Position numbers and translations under genes: made by a program | Notes under the pieces: generated by a model | Database searches by the model: none | Told to the model about the DNA's origin: nothing | Seen by the model: the letters and a program-made list of their open reading frames with translations, nothing else | Source of the DNA: Streptomyces fodineus | Lineage (GTDB): Bacteria; Actinomycetota; Actinomycetes; Streptomycetales; Streptomycetaceae | Direction of reading: 5' to 3' | DNA length: 64,000 bases | NCBI RefSeq assembly: GCF_001735805.1 | Contig: NZ_CP017248.1 | Span: 6,572,001 to 6,636,000 of the forward strand | Part shown: positions 59,109 through 64,000 of the stretch, in pieces | Numbering within the stretch: the first letter of the stretch is position 1 | How the letters are laid out: each line of letters starts with the position of its first letter

Positions 59109-61063
59109 TGCAGAGCCCCCTCCACGGAAACGGCCGGATGATGGCAGGCGGCCGCGTGGGTGGCCGTACCGGCGAGGACGGGCGCCGAGGTGTGGCACAC
59201 CCCGGTCGCCAGCGGGCAGCGGCCGGCGAAGCGGCAGCCCGCCGGGAAGTCGGCCGGAGCGGGTACGACCCCCTTGATCTGCGTCATCCGCTCCTCGGCC
59301 GACTCCAGCGACAGCACGCTGCCGAGCAGACCGCGCGTGTAGTGGTGGGCCGGCGCCGCCACCAGGTCGGCGGTCACCCCGCTCTCCACGATCTGCCCGC
59401 CGTACATCACCACCACCCGGTCGGTGACGTCGGCGACCAGCGCCAGATCGTGCGAGACCAGGATCAGCGCGAAGCCCAGCTCCGCGCGCAGCCGCAGCAG
59501 CAGTTCCATCACCTGGGCCTGCACGGTGACGTCCAGGGCGGTCGTCGGCTCGTCGGCGACGATCAGCCGTGGCTCGCGGGAGAGGGCCATGGCGATGAGC
59601 ACGCGCTGGCGCTGGCCGCCGGACAGTTCGTGCGGGTAGCTGCGCAGGGTGCGCTCGGGGTCCAGGCCGACCAGTTCCATCAGCTCGCGCGGACCGCGCC
59701 GGCCGCCGCGCCGGACGAGCTGCTTCAGCTGGGCGCGGATGGTCATCGCCGGGTTCAGTGAGGACAGGGCGTCCTGGTAGACCATCGCCATCTCGTGCCC
59801 GAGCAGCCGCCGCCGCACCCGCATCGGCTCGGCGAGCAGGTCCCGCTGCCGGAACCGCACCTGACCGCCGATGCGCGCGCCCCTCGGCTGGAGCCCCATG
59901 ACGGTGAGCGCGGTCAGCGACTTCCCGCAGCCCGACTCGCCGACCAGGCCGAGCACTTCACCGGCGTACACCTCGAAGCCGGCCCCGGCGACGATGTCCA
60001 CGCCCCGGTGCCGGTCGGGGAAGCCGATGGTGAGGTTCTCCACGGCGAGCACCGGCTGTCCGCTCCGGTCGGGCAGCGGCCGGGCCCGGGACCGCAGGCG
60101 CCGGGCGGCCTCGGCCAGTCCGGGCAGCGGGAGTACGTCACCGGGTTCCGCCTTCTCCAACCGGTCCTCGGGTGAGGGCACTTCCCGTGCGGCCGGTGCC
60201 GCCCACGCGTCGGACACGCCCTCGGAGAGGATGTTCAGCGACAGCACGGTCAGCAGGATCAGCAGCCCGGGGAAGACGGTCGCCCACCAGCCGCCGGTCA
60301 GCACCATGTTCTTGCCGTCGGCGATGACACTGCCCCAGGACGGGTCCGGCGGCCGTACACCGGCGCCGATGAAGGACAGCGACGCCTCGAACACGATCGC
60401 CTCGGCGACCTGGACCGTCCAGAACACCAGTACCGGGGCCGCGCAGTTGACGGCCACGTGCCGCAGCACGATGTGCGGCGTACGGGCGCCGATCACCCGT
60501 TCCGCCGTGACGTAGTCCTCGCCGTACTGGTCGAGGACGTTGGCCCGTACGACCCGGGCGACGGGCGGTGTGAACAGGAAGGCGATGGCGCAGATCAGTA
60601 CGCCGATCCCGCCGCCGAAGACCGCGACCAGGACGGCCGCGAGCGCGATGCCGGGAAACGCCATCACCACGTCCAGACAGCGCATCAGCGTCTCGTCGAC
60701 CGCCTTGCGGGAGGTGGCGGCCACCGCTCCGATGACGGCACCCACGACCAGGGCGAGCCCGGTCGCGCCCAGTCCGATGGCCAGCGACCACCGGGCGCCG
60801 TACATCAGCCGGCTCAGGATGTCCCGGCCGAGGCTGTCCTGCCCGAGCCAGTGCGCGGCGGACGGATGCCCGCTGCCGCCGACCGGGTCCTGCTGGTCGA
60901 GCGGATCGTCCGGGGCGAGCAGGGGAGCGAGTACGGCGACCAGGATGACGAGGGCCAGGAAGCAGGCGGCGGCCTTCGACAGCAGCGGCAGCCGGCGCAG
61001 GCCCCGCGGCCGGATGCCACCGGTCCGGGTGAGGCGCTCGGCAAGACGCGCGCGCGTGACCAT
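59105..61063 (-). CDS. fused ABC permease (DppC type) and ATPase (DppD type)
   Basis: 652 residues, twice the length of either family alone. About 1-290 is a DppC-like permease (N-terminal LLSKAAACFLALVILVAVLA; the EAA-type loop around YVTAERVIGARTPHIVLRH; SFIGAGVRPPDPSWGSVIAD). After a linker, about 335-652 is an ATPase with GLVGESGCGKSLTA, LSGGQRQRVLIAMAL, IVADEPTTALD and the Cys-rich tail CRFAGRCPLATGVC. No stop or frameshift separates the halves. The same fusion is known in the Corynebacterium sialic-acid importer (recalled). Start ATG 61063 overlaps the preceding stop by one base. Confidence 0.92.
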   Translation of the reverse strand: MVTRARLAERLTRTGGIRPRGLRRLPLLSKAAACFLALVILVAVLAPLLAPDDPLDQQDPVGGSGHPSAAHWLGQDSLGRDILSRLMYGARWSLAIGLGATGLALVVGAVIGAVAATSRKAVDETLMRCLDVVMAFPGIALAAVLVAVFGGGIGVLICAIAFLFTPPVARVVRANVLDQYGEDYVTAERVIGARTPHIVLRHVAVNCAAPVLVFWTVQVAEAIVFEASLSFIGAGVRPPDPSWGSVIADGKNMVLTGGWWATVFPGLLILLTVLSLNILSEGVSDAWAAPAAREVPSPEDRLEKAEPGDVLPLPGLAEAARRLRSRARPLPDRSGQPVLAVENLTIGFPDRHRGVDIVAGAGFEVYAGEVLGLVGESGCGKSLTALTVMGLQPRGARIGGQVRFRQRDLLAEPMRVRRRLLGHEMAMVYQDALSSLNPAMTIRAQLKQLVRRGGRRGPRELMELVGLDPERTLRSYPHELSGGQRQRVLIAMALSREPRLIVADEPTTALDVTVQAQVMELLLRLRAELGFALILVSHDLALVADVTDRVVVMYGGQIVESGVTADLVAAPAHHYTRGLLGSVLSLESAEERMTQIKGVVPAPADFPAGCRFAGRCPLATGVCHTSAPVLAGTATHAAACHHPAVSVEGALQ

Positions 61064-62019
61064 CAGCCCGCCCTCAGACGTGGGTTGACCAGCAGATACA
61101 GGATGTCGATGACGAGGTTGACGACGACGAACCCGGTGGCGGTCGTGAGCACCACCCCCTGCACCACCGCCGGATCACCGTTCTGCACGGCGTCGATCAT
61201 CAGCTTGCCCATGCCGGGCAGCGAGAAGATCGTCTCGATGACCACGGCACCGCCGAGGAGATAGCCGACCCGCAGCCCGAGCACGGTCAGCGGATTGACC
61301 AGGGCGTTCCTGAGGACGTTCCGGCCGACGACGACCCGGGGCGGCAGCCCGCTCCCGATCGCCGTGCGCACATAGTCCTTGTCGAGCTCCTCCACCACCG
61401 AGGTCCGTACGATCCTCGTCAGCTGGGCGGCCACCGGCAGGGACAGGGCGATCGCGGGCAGCGTCATGGTCTTCAGCCAGCCGGTGACGGAGTCGGCGGG
61501 GTTGATGTATCCACCGGTCGGGAACCACCCCTGGTCCACCGCCAGGTACTGGATCATCAGCAGCGCCAGCCAGAACCCGGGAGCGGCGACCCCGACGAGC
61601 GAGACGACCCGGATGATCTGGTCCGGCAGCCGGTCCCGGTACACAGCGGCCGTCACGCCGCCAGCCAGCGCCAGCACCACCGCGAGGGCGAGACCGAGGA
61701 AGGTCAGCTGGAGGGTGAGCGGCAGCGCGGTGCCGACCTGGTCGGCCACCGGGGCCCGGGTCAGGGCGCTGGTGCCGAGGTCGCCGTGGAGCAGATCGCC
61801 GACGAAGTGGACGTAGCGCACGGGCAGCGGGTCGAGCAGCCCGTTCCGCTCCCGGAAGTCGTGCAGCTGCTGCGGAGTCGGATTCGCCCCCTGGAAGAAC
61901 GCGGACGCCGGATCGACGTCCGAGAACCGCATCACCAGGAACACGAACAGCACGATCCCGAGCATCAGCGGCACGAGCAGGGCGATACGGCGGAGCAGGA
62001 TCCGGGCGACGGCCGTCAT
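61063..62019 (-). CDS. ABC transporter permease (DppB type)
   Basis: 318 residues, about six membrane segments: ILLRRIALLVPLMLGIVLFV at the start, then a periplasmic loop (DPASAFFQGANPTPQQLHDF) and the conserved loop VVEELDKDYVRTAIGSGLPP of binding-protein-dependent permeases, ending GFVVVNLVIDILYLLVNPRL. Starts four bases after the binding protein stops. Pairs with the permease half of the downstream fusion. Confidence 0.94.
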   Translation of the reverse strand: MTAVARILLRRIALLVPLMLGIVLFVFLVMRFSDVDPASAFFQGANPTPQQLHDFRERNGLLDPLPVRYVHFVGDLLHGDLGTSALTRAPVADQVGTALPLTLQLTFLGLALAVVLALAGGVTAAVYRDRLPDQIIRVVSLVGVAAPGFWLALLMIQYLAVDQGWFPTGGYINPADSVTGWLKTMTLPAIALSLPVAAQLTRIVRTSVVEELDKDYVRTAIGSGLPPRVVVGRNVLRNALVNPLTVLGLRVGYLLGGAVVIETIFSLPGMGKLMIDAVQNGDPAVVQGVVLTTATGFVVVNLVIDILYLLVNPRLRAG

Positions 62020-62023
62020 GCCG

Positions 62024-63658
62024 TCAGGCCCACTTGGCCTGGAGCAGGTTGATCCCCGGGTACGGCTGTGCCCTTATCCCGGTGAGCTTGCGCGGGTCCC
62101 AGGCCGTCATCAGCTCGTTGTGCACCACCGGGTACAGCACGGCCTGCTCGGCGACGACGTCGATGTAGTCCTGGACGATCGCCTTCTTCTTCGCGGGGTC
62201 CGGTTCCCGGGTCGCCCGGTCCATGTCCGCGAAGAGCCGCTTGGCCACCGGATCGTCCGCCCACCGGGTGTACCCCATCCACAGGTTCTGCGGCCCGTAG
62301 TTGTAATGCATGATCAGATCGGCGTCGAGCCCGAACTGATTGGGATTGGATGCGGCGGCGACGACCTGGTAGTCCTGCTTCTGATCCATCTTGGTGAACA
62401 CGGCCGTGGTCTCCTGCGGCGCGAGGGTCGTCCGCACACCGACCGCGTCCCAGGAGGACTTGATGGTCGGCAGACAGTCCACGATCCAACTGACGTTCAC
62501 GGCCAGGATGTCGACCTCGAGGTCCGAGACGCCCGCCGCCTTCAGCAGCGCCTTCGCCCTGCCGGGGTCGTAGTCGTAGACGGTCCTGGCCCGCCGGTAG
62601 CTCGGATTGCCCTCGTTCAGGAACGAGGAGGCCGGCTTCCCGTGCCCCCTCAGGGCGACCTGCACCATCTTCTCGGTGTCGATGGCGTAGTGCAGCGCCT
62701 GCCGCACCCGTACGTCGTCGAAGGGCTTGTGCCGCGTGTTGAACATCAGGAACAGGTTGTTCATCCCGGCGCCGCCCGCGACCGTCAGGCCCCCCTGCTC
62801 CAGCCGCGCGATATTGGCGTACGGGATGTTGTCGGCGATCTGCGCCCCGGCGCCGGACCCGGAGATCTTCGCGACGCGCGGAGCGGCGTCCACGATGGTC
62901 AGCCAGTTCATGCGCTTGAAGGCGGGCGGCCGGGGCCCGTTGTAGCCGGCGTACGCCTCGAAGGTGGTGTTGGACTTCGGATGGTGCGCGGTCTGCCGGT
63001 ACGGCCCCGAGCCCACGGCCAGCCCCTTGATGGCGTCGTCCCAGGCGCCGGGCCGGGCGAAGACGTGTTTCGGCATGATCTTGGCGAGGGTGAGCCGGGA
63101 AAGCCCGTCGGGGAAGGGGAACTTGAGCACGAGCTCGACGGTGCGCGAGTCGACAGCGCGGACGCCGCTCAGCCAGCTCGCGAAGAACCCCTTGGCGAGG
63201 GTCTGGGTCTTCGGATCGAGGATCCGGTCGAAGACGAACACGACGTCGTCGGCGGTGACGGGCTTGCCGTCGTGGAAGGTCGCGCCCGAGCGCAGGGTGA
63301 ACCGCCAGGTGGTGGCGTGCGCGTCTTTCGGGACCTCGGTGGCGAGTGCCGGATAGGGGACCCGGGTGATCGGATCGGTGTCCAGCAGTCCTTCGTAGAC
63401 GTGGTTGTTGGCGGCCATGCAGAACGCCGACGCCGTCTGCGTCGGATCCCAGCTGCCGTCGTTGCCGTAGCCGATCACGGCGGTCAGCGTCCGGTCCTTG
63501 CCGCTGCCGCCGTCCCCGGTGTCGTTCGTGGACTGCGGTCCGGCGGAGCAGGCGGTCAGCGCGGGCGGCAGCCCGGCGGCCAGGGCGAGCGCGCCGACGC
63601 CGCCGAGGAAGGACCGGCGGTGTGGTGCCGGCATGTCGTGGGTCACGTCGTCACGCAC
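62024..63658 (-). CDS. ABC transporter substrate-binding lipoprotein (SBP family 5)
   Basis: 544 residues. N-terminus HRRSFLGGVGALALAAG with a twin Arg (possible Tat export) and lipobox LTAC, Cys37. Family-5 binding-protein motifs follow: GLLDTDPITRVPYPALATEV, TWRFTLRSGATFHDGKPVTA and DDVRVRQALHYAIDTEKMV. Members bind peptides, nickel, opines or sugars; gene context suggests sialic acid. Start GTG 63658 has AGGAGG only four bases away; ATG 63634 is an alternative. First gene of the five-gene operon. Confidence 0.92.
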   Translation of the reverse strand: MRDDVTHDMPAPHRRSFLGGVGALALAAGLPPALTACSAGPQSTNDTGDGGSGKDRTLTAVIGYGNDGSWDPTQTASAFCMAANNHVYEGLLDTDPITRVPYPALATEVPKDAHATTWRFTLRSGATFHDGKPVTADDVVFVFDRILDPKTQTLAKGFFASWLSGVRAVDSRTVELVLKFPFPDGLSRLTLAKIMPKHVFARPGAWDDAIKGLAVGSGPYRQTAHHPKSNTTFEAYAGYNGPRPPAFKRMNWLTIVDAAPRVAKISGSGAGAQIADNIPYANIARLEQGGLTVAGGAGMNNLFLMFNTRHKPFDDVRVRQALHYAIDTEKMVQVALRGHGKPASSFLNEGNPSYRRARTVYDYDPGRAKALLKAAGVSDLEVDILAVNVSWIVDCLPTIKSSWDAVGVRTTLAPQETTAVFTKMDQKQDYQVVAAASNPNQFGLDADLIMHYNYGPQNLWMGYTRWADDPVAKRLFADMDRATREPDPAKKKAIVQDYIDVVAEQAVLYPVVHNELMTAWDPRKLTGIRAQPYPGINLLQAKWA

Positions 63659-63720
63659 GGGTCCTCCTGGCGGGGAGAGGGCAGGGAGGTACGACGTCCT
63701 ACGTCCGGTGGGTCAGCGCG

Positions 63721-63749
63721 ACCATAGGAGCGCGCCAAGGGGTGGTCAA
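63721..63749 (-). promoter_or_regulatory. strong putative promoter of the transporter/lyase operon
   Basis: On the minus strand TTGACC (63744-63749) and TATGGT (63721-63726) are separated by exactly 17 bases, close to the HrdB consensus, about 63 bases upstream of the binding-protein start. Between promoter and gene, around 63690-63706, lies GACGTAGGACGTCGTACC with repeated GGACGT/GACGTC, a possible repressor site. Confidence 0.65.
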
Positions 63750-63780
63750 GGGCGCATGCACGAATGGCGTAGCAGTCAGA

Positions 63781-63798
63781 GGCCGCACCAGTGCGGCC
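63781..63798 (-). terminator. probable terminator of the PAP2 gene
   Basis: GGCCGCAC (63781-63788) and GTGCGGCC (63791-63798) are complementary with a two-base spacer (effectively 7 bp with a 4-base loop), 29 bases past the PAP2 stop in its direction of reading. Confidence 0.55.
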
Positions 63799-63826
63799 GA
63801 ACCGGAGCGGCCCGGCAGGGAGATCC

Positions 63827-64000
63827 TCAGGGGGCCGGTTCCCCGTCGGTGGCGCGCCGGCGTACGAGGGTGCCGACGGCGGCGCCGATCGTGCCGCCCA
63901 GGAGCCAGCCGGCCAGGACGTCGGTCGTCCAGTGCACCCCGAGATACACGAGGGCCCACCCGGTCACCAGGTTCGCCGCGACCGCACCGGCCGACACGGT
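63827..64000 (-). CDS. PAP2 superfamily phosphatase (3' end only)
   Basis: Translated from the right edge leftwards, 57 codons are visible: ALVYLGVHWTTDVLAGWLLG is the last PAP2 motif (the G-VHW-TDV stretch with the phosphate-attacking His and its Asp), followed by a membrane helix GGTIGAAVGTLVRRR and an acidic-Pro tail. Membrane lipid phosphatase or undecaprenyl-pyrophosphate phosphatase; the substrate cannot be told from the fragment. Points towards the transporter operon promoter but is separated by a hairpin. Confidence 0.8.
   Translation of the reverse strand, partial: TVSAGAVAANLVTGWALVYLGVHWTTDVLAGWLLGGTIGAAVGTLVRRRATDGEPAP

Noticed and set aside
1..64000. tRNA/rRNA genes, CRISPR arrays, insertion sequences, phage genes
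   Set aside because: No cloverleaf-like GGTTCGAAT stretches, regularly spaced direct repeats, transposase or integrase motifs were seen on either strand by eye; a tRNAscan/ISfinder run would settle it.

Overview
The window is chromosomal DNA from a high-GC actinomycete, almost certainly a Streptomyces. The codon third positions are nearly all G/C, GTG starts are frequent, genes are often coupled by 4-base ATGA/GTGA overlaps, and the gene order (comEC, holA, rpsT, lepA, hemW, hrcA-dnaJ, rsmE, tricorn protease, rnz, phoH, ybeY, corC-type protein, era, leuA) is that of a conserved Streptomyces core region. No tRNA, rRNA, transposase, integrase or CRISPR array was seen.

Left part (1-19 kb) is mostly housekeeping: DNA uptake protein ComEC (5' truncated by the window edge), arylamine N-acetyltransferase, DNA polymerase III delta, ribosomal protein S20, elongation factor LepA, an acyl-CoA synthetase, a fused RsbW-like/GAF/PP2C regulator, HemW, DUF3097, an MBL hydrolase, the heat-shock pair hrcA-dnaJ behind a perfect CIRCE operator, a nitronate monooxygenase and the rRNA methylase RsmE. 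Between holA and rpsT lies a long 24-bp minisatellite.

Middle part (19-37 kb): a lipoprotein, a tricorn-type protease, a HIT protein, RNase Z, an adenosine/adenine deaminase, a D-glucarate catabolic pair with a PfkB sugar kinase, PhoH-YbeY-CorC, a decayed S66 LD-carboxypeptidase pseudogene carrying a small palindromic insertion, an MFS exporter with its divergent XRE regulator, and a cytidine-deaminase-like protein that has lost every cysteine.

Accessory part (37-48 kb): a three-gene cluster for a WxL/DUF916-like surface complex, whose last gene runs 107 bp into the 3' end of glnB on the opposite strand; a second amt-glnB type ammonium module with a GlnR-like box; era; another XRE/oxidoreductase pair; a beta-glucoside uptake/hydrolysis pair (MFS plus GH1); and a protealysin-like M4 protease with its emfourin inhibitor.

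Right part (49-64 kb): leuA with a leucine-rich leader peptide and attenuator; a zinc-ribbon TerB-like protein; an operon of MMPL transporter, NarL-type two-component system and secreted GH33 sialidase; then, facing it, a five-gene operon of Dpp/Opp-type ABC transporter (including a permease-ATPase fusion) and a DapA/NanA-family aldolase with a strong promoter. Sialidase, transporter and lyase together look like a sialic-acid scavenging locus. The window ends inside a PAP2 phosphatase gene.
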